The notes beneath the pieces were generated by a model. That model was not told where the DNA came from and made no database searches. It was given only the letters and a program-made list of their open reading frames with translations. From SBBG01 sp033717875 (GTDB taxonomy: Bacteria; Pseudomonadota; Gammaproteobacteria; Ga0077554; Ga007554): a stretch of 64,000 nucleotides of DNA. The translations under genes were made by a program, and so were the position numbers. The DNA lies in assembly GCA_033717875.1 (NCBI GenBank), contig JADDKJ010000002.1, forward strand, positions 73,981 through 137,980. The letters run 5' to 3'. Positions 35,957 to 45,336 of this stretch are shown here, piece by piece. Position 1 is the stretch's first letter. Each line of letters begins with the position of its first letter.

Positions 35957-36367
35957 TCACTGCTCATACCCCCCGGCAATGTGATTGACGGTGATCTGGA
36001 GCATTTCGCGCCATTCCTTTTCGAGCTCGGGGTTGAATTGCGGATCCACTTCGGAGACCGCCTTGATGAAACTATCCAGCCAACAGGAATACAGCCCCGG
36101 ATCGATATTGATCTTCTTCTTGCTGTGACTCTCACGGATCCTCGAAATCCCCCCCGATCCAACAGGATTGCCCTCGGCAAACATGATCGCCAGATTGATA
36201 CCGTTTTTGAGCAGCGCCTTTTGCGCCTGCATGTCGGTCTTGACAAAGCGAGGCCGGATCGCCGGGTGACTGTCTAGAAATATCTCGTAAAACCGCTCGA
36301 ACAAATCCTTGCCGGAATTGATGCAACGCCCCAAGCTGAGCTTGGTCTTGGTAAAGTCTTTCGCCAT
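35957..36367 (-). CDS. Single-domain bacterial globin-like protein
   Basis: 136 residues, no signal peptide. FERFYEIFLDSHPAIRPRFVKTDM and the following helix fit a globin B-C-D-E region. The His in RIRESHSKKKINI is the likely proximal haem ligand, and YSCWLDSFIKAVSEVDPQF follows as a globin G helix. There is no flavin reductase domain, so it is not a complete flavohaemoglobin. It may bind oxygen or NO. It is convergent with xerC and divergent from a secreted protein. Family assignment is by pattern; substrate is unknown. Confidence 0.72.
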   Translation of the reverse strand: MAKDFTKTKLSLGRCINSGKDLFERFYEIFLDSHPAIRPRFVKTDMQAQKALLKNGINLAIMFAEGNPVGSGGISRIRESHSKKKINIDPGLYSCWLDSFIKAVSEVDPQFNPELEKEWREMLQITVNHIAGGYEQ

Positions 36368-36718
36368 TTTTCGTCCTCTTTTGCGCCATGCAATGCAATA
36401 GATACCCGCGCCAACGCCGCAGGGTGTGCCGCGCGCACCTGCCTAATTTAGCGGCGCGATCAAGAAAAACCTGTGGAATTCTTGAGCCTTTTCTTGAAAC
36501 TCCGCACCCATAATTTTTAAATCATTTAAAAACAAAGACATAAAAAATACACCACCGCTCCGCGAAAACAACATAAAAACCCGCTAAAGCTTCACCGCCC
36601 ACCCGCCGATAACCTAGACGAAGGTATGAGTCCTTCAGGATTTGTACAAATCTTTCATGAAGCGAGACGGCAGGAGCTATCTCCAGACGCTCAATTACTA
36701 AATGAGGAGATAATGCAT
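36368..36718 (+). promoter_or_regulatory. Intergenic region upstream of the secreted protein gene
   Basis: 351 bases without a gene. It holds a degenerate TAGGGTGCGC-family core at 36420-36442, an AT-rich stretch (36505-36560), a possible hairpin GAAGG/CCTTC at about 36620-36636, and GAGGAGA at 36704-36710, the ribosome-binding site of the next gene. No riboswitch class is recognised, though the length could allow a long 5' leader. Confidence 0.45.
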
Positions 36719-37711
36719 ATGCGCAAGGCAATCAAAATCATCAGCTCTGCCGGTTCCGCCGCGCTCCTTCTTGCGGGAACGGCGATGGCCGCCCCGCCGA
36801 CGGGAGTAAGCTTCGACAATTGGGAAATCAGTGGCGGTAATGTCGATCTCATCGGCGCTGGCACTGGCAGCCCCTGCCCCGCCGGCTACACCTGCCAGGA
36901 ACTCGCCAAGGGCACGGGCTTCCTGCAACAACAGATCACGGAAACCGCATCAGGCAAGAAATACTTCTGGACGGTGATCTCCGAAGGCGCCGACGGCGCC
37001 GCGAACCTGGCGGGCAGACCATTCGCCAGCGAGGATTTCGTTCAACTGGGAACGGGTGGCAGCAGCACACCTGGCCTGTACGCCAATCAGAGGATATCGG
37101 ACGGCGCCGTTTCCCCCATCGGCACCGCCCAAGCCGCCGTGACCAATGGATTTTCGACCTCCACCCAGATCTCCACCGGATGGGCCGTCAATAACGTCGC
37201 CAACAGCACCGAAACGGTCATCAATCTTAATGTGTCCGATGCCGGCGTGGCCGCCGCCAACGACGAGTTCCTGTCGGCCTTCAATGTCAGCAGCGCCACC
37301 CCCGCCGGCGGCGGCGCCAATGTGGTCAGCGCCCTGACCATCGACCAGGTGGCCTGGATCGGCGACACCACCGCCGCCGCGGCGCCCAGTGACAGACAGT
37401 ACTTCTACACCAAGCTGGTCGCCTCCACCGCCGCTTCGCCCGTGGGCGGATTCACCTTTACACCGGGCGGCGCGAGCGCCGTAACGGTGCAAGGAACACC
37501 GATCGATTGGGCTTTGGGCGACAAGATCCAGGTCGTCTGGGTAGGCCAGACCATCGGCGGCCTGGGCAGCTTCGGCGCCGAGAACCTGACCCAGGTAACC
37601 GGAACGACTTTGGGAACGGTCAGCTCGTCCTCGACCACCGCCACAGGCCCCTGGGATTGGGCCGCCGGCGGAACATTGGCCACGCAATTTGGAACCGCGC
37701 CGACGTTCTGA
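36719..37711 (+). CDS. Secreted protein of unknown function
   Basis: 330 residues with a textbook signal peptide (MRKAIKIISSAGSAALLLAG, cleavage after AMA before APPTG). The mature protein is rich in Gly, Ala, Ser and Thr, with only two Cys (CPAGYTC) that could form a disulphide near its N-terminus. No membrane anchor, LPXTG, PEP-CTERM or lipobox is seen. The ATG at 36719 is preferred over 36713, since GAGGAGA lies too close to the latter. It is flanked by a long leader and a strong terminator, so it is a single, probably well-expressed gene. I recognise no family. Confidence 0.85.
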   Translation: MRKAIKIISSAGSAALLLAGTAMAAPPTGVSFDNWEISGGNVDLIGAGTGSPCPAGYTCQELAKGTGFLQQQITETASGKKYFWTVISEGADGAANLAGRPFASEDFVQLGTGGSSTPGLYANQRISDGAVSPIGTAQAAVTNGFSTSTQISTGWAVNNVANSTETVINLNVSDAGVAAANDEFLSAFNVSSATPAGGGANVVSALTIDQVAWIGDTTAAAAPSDRQYFYTKLVASTAASPVGGFTFTPGGASAVTVQGTPIDWALGDKIQVVWVGQTIGGLGSFGAENLTQVTGTTLGTVSSSSTTATGPWDWAAGGTLATQFGTAPTF

Positions 37712-37735
37712 TCGCTTTCCCCCTGCAAGGACCGG

Positions 37736-37774
37736 AAAAGAGAAGGGCATCCCCCCCTTCTCTTTTCTTTTTGG
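37736..37774 (+). terminator. Terminator of the secreted protein gene
   Basis: AAAAGAGAAGGG, loop CATCCCC, CCCTTCTCTTTT then CTTTTT: a 12-bp perfect stem with T tract about 25 bases after the stop. Confidence 0.93.
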
Positions 37775-37886
37775 CAGAGGCAGCACGACCTTTACTTTCG
37801 TTATATGCCACACCATTTCGTGCGTGCGGCGCACACTACGCTCGCTCAACACAAGCGACTTACGAGCAAGGCGCCGTATTCATGGC

Positions 37887-38846
37887 TTACCCGCCATAAA
37901 ACGTTTTCTCTCCAGCCGGTCGCGTCTTGAAACGACGATGCACCCATAGATACTGTTCGGGAATACGGCGAATCTGTTCTTCGAAGAGGGCGTTGATGCG
38001 GGCGGCGTCGTGGCCGGCATCTTCGCTGGGGAAATTTTCCAGGGCGGGGGCAAGGGCGATGCGGTAACCCGCATCGCCCGGCAGCCGCTCGGGAAATACC
38101 GGGATGACCGGCGCGCCGCTCAGCCGCGACAGCTCGGCGGTCGCGGTCATGGTGGCAGCGGGGATGCCGAAAAAGGGGACAAACGTGCTGTGCTTGCCTG
38201 CATAATTCTGATCGGGCGAGTACCACACCGGCTTGTTGTCCTTGAGCACACGCAGCATGGCGCGGATGTTGCCATGGGGTATCACGGGCGCGTGCCGCTG
38301 CCGGGCGCGGCGCATGACTTCGTCGAAAAGCGGATTCTTGTGCGGGCGGTAGGTCGCGCGCAGCGGTATGTGCATGGATAGCAACGTCGTGCCGATCTCC
38401 ACGGTGGTGAAGTGGGCCATCAGCAGGATCGCGCCCCGGCCTTTCTTCAGCGCCTCGTCCAGGTGTTCGAGTCCTTCCATTCTTGCCAAGCCGCGCAGCC
38501 GGGCAGGAGGGGTCCACCAGCACAGCATGGTCTCCATGAGACTCATGCCCAGCGACTGGAAATGTCTTTTCAGCAAATAGCGGCGCTGCGGCTCGGTCAG
38601 ATCTGGAAAGCACAACGCGAGATTGACCGTGGCGACGCGCCGCCGGTGCCCCGGCAGGATTCCGAGAACATGCCCCAGCACGCGGCCGATACGCATCAGC
38701 CAGGCATAGGGCAAGCGGGCGATGCACCACGAGGCGCCTATTCCGGCCCAGGTTGGCCAATAGCGGGGGGAGATGAAACGGCTGAGGAGCGCTGAAGTAT
38801 CGGTCACAATGGTTGAAGCTTGTCTATAGCCGGCACATTCTACCAC
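37887..38846 (-). CDS. Lipid A biosynthesis lauroyl/myristoyl acyltransferase (LpxL family)
   Basis: Adds a secondary acyl chain to lipid A at the inner membrane. Up to 319 residues. RFISPRYWPTWAGIG near the N-terminus is typical of the family. The catalytic HxxxxE motif lies in AHFTTVEIGTTLL; DQNYAGKHSTFVPFFG and LWVHRRFKTRP follow. The open frame begins with a GTG at 38846 overlapping the crp-like stop; GTG at 38807 (MTDTSALLSRF) is an alternative closer to family starts. Which acyl chain it uses cannot be told. Confidence 0.92.
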   Translation of the reverse strand: MVECAGYRQASTIVTDTSALLSRFISPRYWPTWAGIGASWCIARLPYAWLMRIGRVLGHVLGILPGHRRRVATVNLALCFPDLTEPQRRYLLKRHFQSLGMSLMETMLCWWTPPARLRGLARMEGLEHLDEALKKGRGAILLMAHFTTVEIGTTLLSMHIPLRATYRPHKNPLFDEVMRRARQRHAPVIPHGNIRAMLRVLKDNKPVWYSPDQNYAGKHSTFVPFFGIPAATMTATAELSRLSGAPVIPVFPERLPGDAGYRIALAPALENFPSEDAGHDAARINALFEEQIRRIPEQYLWVHRRFKTRPAGEKTFYGG

Positions 38847-39484
38847 GCAGGCGGCAGTTTCTCGTTGACCGTGATGGTTTTACCCTCGATATGAATGTAT
38901 CCACCCGTCACCAGATCACGCAGAATGCGCCCCACCATCTCGCGCGAAGCGCCGACGCGGTTGGCGATCTCCTGATGGGTGATCCCGCTTTCAATGACCA
39001 TCTTGCCCTCGCGCGGCTGGGCGAGACTCAGCAACAGCTTGGCCACGCGGCCATAGACATCCATCAGCGCCAGGCTTTTCACGTTGTCGGTGAGCAGACG
39101 CAGCCGCCGGCACAGGCCCTTGATCAAGACCAGGGCGACATCCGGGTGATCGGCCAGATATTGCCGGAAATCGCTCTTTGAAATCACCTGGAAAGATGAT
39201 TTCTCCAAAGTCATTACCGACGCCGAACGCGGCTGGTCATCGACCAGGGCCAGCTCGCCGAAGTATTCACCCGGCCCATGGAAATTGAGAATGATCTCCT
39301 TGCCCTCCTCATCCTGGAGAAAGACCTTCACCCGTCCCTCCAGAATCACATAAAGCGAATCACTCTGATCGCCTTCGGTGATGACAATGGTATTCTTGGG
39401 AACAACCTTCCTGACGGCGCGCTCCAGCAACGGGCGCAGCGTCTCTTCGCTCAATCCTTTAAACAGAGAGATGTTTGCCAACAT
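38840..39484 (-). CDS. CRP/FNR-family transcription regulator, CRP-like
   Basis: 214 residues. The cyclic-nucleotide domain includes GPGEYFGELALVDDQPRSASV, close to the cAMP phosphate-binding cassette of CRP. The helix-turn-helix reads THQEIANRVGASREMVGRIL, close to the CRP recognition helix. It lacks the N-terminal Cys of FNR. Two adenylate cyclases in the window would provide its ligand. Its gene precedes the LpxL-type gene, overlapping it by a few bases, and diverges from the CHASE2 adenylate cyclase. Confidence 0.9.
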   Translation of the reverse strand: MLANISLFKGLSEETLRPLLERAVRKVVPKNTIVITEGDQSDSLYVILEGRVKVFLQDEEGKEIILNFHGPGEYFGELALVDDQPRSASVMTLEKSSFQVISKSDFRQYLADHPDVALVLIKGLCRRLRLLTDNVKSLALMDVYGRVAKLLLSLAQPREGKMVIESGITHQEIANRVGASREMVGRILRDLVTGGYIHIEGKTITVNEKLPPAW

Positions 39485-39581
39485 GGGCGATCACCAGAGC
39501 ATGAATCAGAAGACATACATTTTATCCCGGCCGGCTTTTAATTACACTCATGGACATCGCGACGGGATTTCGTAGCACACC

Positions 39582-41828
39582 ATGAAAACGAGGCGACTGG
39601 CCAAAGCCGGAATACTGGGCATGCTGACAGCCACGTTGGGCGTGGCGATCAGCCTGACACCCTTCGGCGCGATGCTGGAAGAGAACATTGGCCTGGACGC
39701 CCTGTTTGCCTGGCGCGGCGCCGCCACACCACCCGCCGAGATGGTAGTAATCACCATCGACAAAGCTTCCTCCGACCAGTTCGGATTGCCCAATAATCCG
39801 GCCAAGTGGCCGCGCGCGCATCACGCCCGCCTCATCGACAACCTAGCCGGGCAGGGCGCGCGCGTCGTCGCCTTCGACATCCTGTTCGCTGAACCGCGCG
39901 AAGCCGCGGGCGACCAGGCCCTCGCCAGAGCCATGGGCGCGGCGCGCAACGTGGTATTGGTCGAAGCGCTCAAAAGCGAGGCGGTCACGACAGGCGGCAC
40001 GTCCATTCGCAACGGCGGCGATGCCGCACTGGAACGGCTCGTTCCTTCGTTGCCGCTGTTCACCGACAACGCGCTGGCCAGCGCGCCTTTCCCCCTGCCC
40101 AAGGTGCCCGTCAGAGTCAGCCGCTTCTGGACCTTCAAGGCAGGCGCGGGAGAAACGCCGACATTACCGGCCGTCGCCTTGCAGCTTTATGCGCTGCCCG
40201 TGTATGACGCATTCCACGCCCTCATCGCGCGCGCCGCCCCCTCCCACGCCGCGCGCCTGCCGTCGGATCAGGCGGAGGCCTTGCGCACCGGCGTCGTACC
40301 TCTCGCCCAGACGCTGCGCGCCCTATTCACCCGCGACCCATCGCTGGCGGAAGAGATGCGCCAGATACTGGACAGCCAGCGTCATCCCCAAGCAAACCTG
40401 CTGCGCGCACTGATCAACCTTTATTCCGGCGTTGATTATCCTTACCTGAACTTCTATGGCCCGCCCCATACCATCTCCACCCTGTCTTATCACGAGGCAT
40501 TACAACTAGCGGAACAGCCCCGGCCGCATTTCAAGGACAAGGTGGTTTTCGTCGGCTTTTCAGAACACCTGCAACCGGAACAGAAAGACGGTTTTTATAC
40601 CGTATTCTCACAAGAAGACAACGGTCTCGATGTCAGCGGCGTGGAAATCGCCGCCACAGCCTTCGCCAATCTTCTGGAAACCCGGCCGGTGCGGCCTGCC
40701 AGTCCCATGCTATATCTCGCCATTCTGCTGGGTTGGGGCTTGCTACTCGGCGTAGGGTGCCGGCTGCTTCCGATTGCCATCGCCCTTTCCGGCAGCGCGG
40801 TTTCGATCATCGCTTATGCCGCGTTCGCCGCTCATCAATTCGAAACAACGGCGCTGTGGCTGCCGCTGGTCATTCCGCTTTTGATCCAGGCGCCGTTCGC
40901 GCTGGCCGGCGCGACATTATGGCGTTATATCGACACCCATCGGGAACGGCGCGTCATCCACACCGCATTCGGCCATTACCTTCCCTCCACCGTCGTCGAT
41001 GAAATCGCCAAGGGCACAGGCAACATCGCGCCCGAAGGGCGTTTGGTGCATGGCGTATGCCTCTGCACCGATGCGGCGCAATACACCACGCTTGCGGAAA
41101 TGCTCGACCCCGCGCGCCTGCAAACCCTGATGAACGACTATTACAAGACGATTTTCACGCCGGTGCGCGAACATGGCGGCATCATTTCCGACGTTGTCGG
41201 CGATGCCATGCTGGCGCTCTGGACCGATCCCGCCGCCAACATCGAATCGCGGCGGCAAGCTTGCCGGGCGGCGCTGGATCTTGCGCAAGCCACCGACCGG
41301 TTCAACAACGATTTGGGCCATCCGCCACTGCCCACGCGCATCGGTTTGCACAGCGGCGACGTCATGCTGGGCAACATTGGCGCGGTGGATCACTTCGAAT
41401 ACCGCGCGGTGGGCGACATCGTGAACACCGCCACACGCATCCAGACGCTCAACAAGCAGATTGGAACAAAAATATTAGTATCGAACGATATTCTTAAAGA
41501 TATCGACGCATTTTTAGTGCGGAAACTGGGAATTTTTCCCCTTGTGGGAAAATCCCAGCCCGTCGCCATTTGTGAACTGCTCTGCCGCATCGAAGACGCT
41601 ACGGAATCGCAACGGCAAATTTGCGGCATCTTCGACGCGGGACTCGCCGCCTTCAGGGAGCAGCGCTGGCGCGAGGCAGCGGAGAGCTTCAGCGCTGTGC
41701 TACGCCTCGATGAACAGGATGGTCCCGCGCGCTTCTATCTCGCACTGTGCGACCGCGATCGTCACCGCCGCCGCTCCGATCCCATGCACGGCATTTTTCC
41801 CGCCGATATTTCAGAAAAAAGCGATTGA
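39582..41828 (+). CDS. CHASE2 domain class III adenylate cyclase
   Basis: 748 residues. Signal-anchor helix, then a periplasmic CHASE2 sensor domain (about 30-365; VVITIDKASSDQFGLP, GARVVAFDILFAEP), three membrane helices (about 370-440) and a class III cyclase domain (about 480-650). Metal-binding Asp lie in LCTDAAQYTTLAEML and SDVVGDAMLALW; FEYRAVGDIVNTATR carries the adenine-selecting Asp. A short TPR-like segment closes the protein (REAAESFSAVLRLDEQDGPA). It is divergent from the CRP-like gene and 76 bases upstream of a FecR-TPR gene, a pairing often seen with CHASE2 cyclases. The periplasmic ligand is unknown. Confidence 0.93.
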   Translation: MKTRRLAKAGILGMLTATLGVAISLTPFGAMLEENIGLDALFAWRGAATPPAEMVVITIDKASSDQFGLPNNPAKWPRAHHARLIDNLAGQGARVVAFDILFAEPREAAGDQALARAMGAARNVVLVEALKSEAVTTGGTSIRNGGDAALERLVPSLPLFTDNALASAPFPLPKVPVRVSRFWTFKAGAGETPTLPAVALQLYALPVYDAFHALIARAAPSHAARLPSDQAEALRTGVVPLAQTLRALFTRDPSLAEEMRQILDSQRHPQANLLRALINLYSGVDYPYLNFYGPPHTISTLSYHEALQLAEQPRPHFKDKVVFVGFSEHLQPEQKDGFYTVFSQEDNGLDVSGVEIAATAFANLLETRPVRPASPMLYLAILLGWGLLLGVGCRLLPIAIALSGSAVSIIAYAAFAAHQFETTALWLPLVIPLLIQAPFALAGATLWRYIDTHRERRVIHTAFGHYLPSTVVDEIAKGTGNIAPEGRLVHGVCLCTDAAQYTTLAEMLDPARLQTLMNDYYKTIFTPVREHGGIISDVVGDAMLALWTDPAANIESRRQACRAALDLAQATDRFNNDLGHPPLPTRIGLHSGDVMLGNIGAVDHFEYRAVGDIVNTATRIQTLNKQIGTKILVSNDILKDIDAFLVRKLGIFPLVGKSQPVAICELLCRIEDATESQRQICGIFDAGLAAFREQRWREAAESFSAVLRLDEQDGPARFYLALCDRDRHRRRSDPMHGIFPADISEKSD

Positions 41829-41904
41829 CAAAAGTTTATTTTATGTAACACACTCCGCGCTCAAGTAAAAAAACGACAAACAACAGCAGGGATGAAGAAA
41901 ACGA

Positions 41905-44900
41905 ATGCAACAAGCTGTCGCGCGGAAAAACAAGCAGCGCCTGATACTGCCCGTGGCATTTCTGGCGATGATCTCGCCCACCCCCGGTCACACCGCACCG
42001 GATGAGTGCGCGGATTGGGTGGCGAGGGCCGTATCAATGGAAGGAAACGTGGAGGGACACAGCGGCATGGATCCCGTCTGGCAGCCCGTCAGACCCAATC
42101 AAGTTTTCTGCCCCGGCAGCGCCATACGTACCGGGCCGCGCAGCCGCGCCGCCCTGCTACTGCGCAACCAGAGCGTGCTGCGCATCGACCAGCGTTCCGC
42201 CATCACCTTCCCCGCCGCCGAGAGCGAAACACCCTTCTGGCTCAGAATGCTCAACGGCGCGGTGAACGTCATCACCCGCACACCGAAAAAATTCCAGATC
42301 GACACTCCTTTCGTCAATGCCGCGGTGGACGGCACGGAATTCCTCGTCGCCACCACGGAAAACGAAGCCACCGTCTCGGTATTCGAGGGTCAGGTCAGCG
42401 CCACCAACCCCCAAGGACAACGGGTGCTGAAAAGCGGCGAATCGGCCAGCGCCAGCCCCGGCCAGGCGCCCGTCCCGCACATCCTCGCTCGTCCGCGCGA
42501 CGCCGTGCAGTGGGCGCTCTATTACCCGCCGGTGCTGACATTCCGCCGCGAAGATTTCCGCGAAGGCGATGAAAACGCCTGGCAAGGGCGCGTGCGCCGA
42601 TCCATCGCCGCTTATCGGGAGAGCCGCCTGTCCGATGCGCTGGAGATCATCGCCCAGACGCCGCAAGACAACCCCGGCGCATCCTTCTTCACCTGGCGCG
42701 CCGCATTACTGCTCGAAACCGGGCGCAGCGACGAGGCCGGCACCGATCTTCAGACCGCCCTCGGTCTCGACCCGAACCACGGACCCGCTTATGCCCAGCA
42801 AGCGATCATCGCCGTCACGCAGAACCGGCGCAATGAAGCGCTCGAACAAGCAAGACGCGCCACCACTCTGACACCGCAAAACGCCGCTTCCTGGATCGCC
42901 CTCTCCTACGCCGAACAGGCCAGCTTCAACCTCCAGGCCGCGCTCGACGCTGCACAGCAAGCCATTGAGAAAGAACCCGGCAACGCCCTGGCCTGGGCGC
43001 GGCTCGCCGAACTGCGGTTGTCACTGGCCGACTTGGACGGCGCGCTGGCCGCCGCCGAAAAAGCCGCGGCGCTCGACCCGAACCTGGCCCGCACCCACAG
43101 CGTGCTCGGCTTCGTCCGGCTCGCCCAGATCAATACCCGCGACGCACGCCTATCGTTCGAACACGCCATCGCCCTCGTCCCCTCCGACCCCCTCCCCCGC
43201 CTCGGCCTGGGCCTCGCCAAAATCCGCAACGGCGAACTCGCCGCCGGCCGCGAAGACATCGAAATCGCCACCGCCCTTGACCCCAACAACGCGCTGGTGC
43301 GCAGCTACATGGGCAAGGCCTATTACGAAGAAAAACGCGCCAGCCTGGCGGCAAGCCAATTCGACATCGCCAAGGCGCTCGACCCCAATGATCCTACGCC
43401 GTGGTTCTATGACGCCATTCTCAAGCAGAGCGTCAACCGGCCTGTCGAGGCATTGCAGGATTTGCAAAAATCCATCGAGTTGAATGACAACCGCGCGGTT
43501 TACCGTTCACGCCTACTGCTCGATAGCGACGCAGCCGCACGTAGCGCCAGCCAAGCACGGATATACAGTGACCTTGGTTTTCAACAACTGGCCATGGTCG
43601 AGGGCTGGAAATCTCTCAACACCGACCCCGCCAACCACTCTGCGCACAGGTTCCTCGCCGACTCCTATGCCGGCATACCACGCCACGAAATCGCCCGTGT
43701 CAGCGAGCTGCTGCAAGCGCAACTGCTGCAACCGCTCAACATCAACCCGATTCAGCCCCAGTTGGCGGAGAGCAATCTTGGAATACTGGATGGAGCGGGG
43801 CCATCGCGAGCAGGGTTTAATGAATTTAACCCGCTTTTTGCACGTGACCGGGTTGGGTTCCAGGTAAATGGGATAGGGGGCGGAAATAACACGCTAGGAA
43901 ATGATCTCGTCATTTCAGGAACGCAGGGAAAACTATCCTACAGCATAGGGCAGTTCCACTACCAGACAGATGGATTCCGGAAAAACAACGATATCAAGCA
44001 AGACCTCTACACCCTGTTTGTACAGGGCGCCTTGTCCCATAAAACCAGCGTACAGGCCGAATTCAGGTCATCGGACAGAGAGAACGGCGACTTGGCTCTG
44101 CGCTTTTCTCCGGATAACTTTTCAGCAGCGCTACGGGAGAATACCAATACCGAGACATCAAGACTCGGATTCCGTCATGCTTTCTCACCATCGTCGGATT
44201 TGATCGGGTCAATCATTTTCCAGAATTCCGATTCAGACAATCATGATACAAATCCATTCCTGTCCATCACTTCCGCCAGAAAGGATCAGGGTTATATCGG
44301 TGAAATACAGCACCTGTTCCGTTCGATGCGATTCAATCTTGTCAGCGGCATCGGGCATTACTCCCTGGAAAGAAAAACGGTGATCACAACGGACTTTGGC
44401 ATACCTTTCATTCCCAAAGCGACGTCATCCAAGACAGGTGATGTCGAGAGAGGCAATGCTTATTTCTATTCACGGACAAATGTCTTGGAAAATATGACAT
44501 TTGCGCTAGGCATAAGCGCCGACAAATATCAGGGAACATTTATGGATAAAAACCAGATAAATCCCAAACTCGGACTGATCTGGAATATCTCGCCGGCGAC
44601 CACTGTGCGTGCCGCTGCTTTCAGAGTCCTGAAAAGAGACCTGATCACCAACCAAACCCTTGAACCAACACAAGTCGCCGGCTTTAATCAATTTTTTGAT
44701 GATATTAACGGCACGGATTCCAAACGCTACGGCGTAGCCCTCGACCAACAGTTAACACACTCTTCATATAGTGGGATAGAGCTTTCCAGGAGGGATATGA
44801 GCGTCCCTTACAACAACCCCTTTTCAGGAGAAACTCTCACTGCGAAATGGAAAGAGAACATTGGCCGCTTTTATTTATATTGGTCGCCACAGCCCTGGCT

Positions 44901-45288
44901 TTCCAGCAGTATGGAATATAACTTTGAACGGATCGAAAGAGATGCGAATTTTACAACGGGAAATTTATTGGACCTAAAGACACACAAGCTGCCTTTGGCC
45001 ATCAATCTGTTTTCCCCATCCGGGCTCACTATGCAATTCAAGGCAACCTACTTCAATCAAGCGGGGGATTTTTTTGATCCCGCATCCTCACTCGTCACAT
45101 ACGGGAGCGATCAATTCTGGCTTGCGAACTTCAATGCAAGCTATCGGCTACCCAAGCGTTATGGAATCATTTCGGCAGGAGTCAACAATTTATTCAACAA
45201 ACGATTCAGCTTTCAGGATACCGATCCGGCGACCCCACGCGTGAGTCCGCAACGATTGATCTTTCTCAAGTTCACACTCACGTTTTAG
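41905..45288 (+). CDS. FecR-domain/TPR protein fused to an outer-membrane beta-barrel
   Basis: 1127 residues with a signal peptide (LILPVAFLAMISPTPGHTA). A FecR domain is at about 60-200 (SAIRTGPRSRAALLLRNQSV, IDTPFVNAAVDGTEFLVATT). At least nine TPR-like repeats span about 215-590 (ALGLDPNHGPAYAQQAIIAV and similar). A C-terminal region of about 470 residues is rich in alternating strands and ends SPQRLIFLKFTLTF with a terminal Phe, as outer-membrane barrels do; GVNNLFNKRFSFQD resembles TonB-dependent receptor ends, but no plug domain or TonB box is seen. By eye the barrel part (from about 43780) has lower GC and different codon use than the FecR-TPR part. Probably sits in the outer membrane with TPRs in the periplasm. 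Confidence 0.88.
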   Translation: MQQAVARKNKQRLILPVAFLAMISPTPGHTAPDECADWVARAVSMEGNVEGHSGMDPVWQPVRPNQVFCPGSAIRTGPRSRAALLLRNQSVLRIDQRSAITFPAAESETPFWLRMLNGAVNVITRTPKKFQIDTPFVNAAVDGTEFLVATTENEATVSVFEGQVSATNPQGQRVLKSGESASASPGQAPVPHILARPRDAVQWALYYPPVLTFRREDFREGDENAWQGRVRRSIAAYRESRLSDALEIIAQTPQDNPGASFFTWRAALLLETGRSDEAGTDLQTALGLDPNHGPAYAQQAIIAVTQNRRNEALEQARRATTLTPQNAASWIALSYAEQASFNLQAALDAAQQAIEKEPGNALAWARLAELRLSLADLDGALAAAEKAAALDPNLARTHSVLGFVRLAQINTRDARLSFEHAIALVPSDPLPRLGLGLAKIRNGELAAGREDIEIATALDPNNALVRSYMGKAYYEEKRASLAASQFDIAKALDPNDPTPWFYDAILKQSVNRPVEALQDLQKSIELNDNRAVYRSRLLLDSDAAARSASQARIYSDLGFQQLAMVEGWKSLNTDPANHSAHRFLADSYAGIPRHEIARVSELLQAQLLQPLNINPIQPQLAESNLGILDGAGPSRAGFNEFNPLFARDRVGFQVNGIGGGNNTLGNDLVISGTQGKLSYSIGQFHYQTDGFRKNNDIKQDLYTLFVQGALSHKTSVQAEFRSSDRENGDLALRFSPDNFSAALRENTNTETSRLGFRHAFSPSSDLIGSIIFQNSDSDNHDTNPFLSITSARKDQGYIGEIQHLFRSMRFNLVSGIGHYSLERKTVITTDFGIPFIPKATSSKTGDVERGNAYFYSRTNVLENMTFALGISADKYQGTFMDKNQINPKLGLIWNISPATTVRAAAFRVLKRDLITNQTLEPTQVAGFNQFFDDINGTDSKRYGVALDQQLTHSSYSGIELSRRDMSVPYNNPFSGETLTAKWKENIGRFYLYWSPQPWLSSSMEYNFERIERDANFTTGNLLDLKTHKLPLAINLFSPSGLTMQFKATYFNQAGDFFDPASSLVTYGSDQFWLANFNASYRLPKRYGIISAGVNNLFNKRFSFQDTDPATPRVSPQRLIFLKFTLTF

Positions 45289-45336
45289 GTTTTCAGACAG
45301 CCCCCGAGTCAACCAGCCGCAAATGGAGACACCACA

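Noticed and set aside
36368..36718. A c-di-GMP (GEMM) riboswitch in the leader of the secreted protein
   Set aside because: Tempting because of the many GGDEF genes, but the conserved GEMM core sequences are not present.
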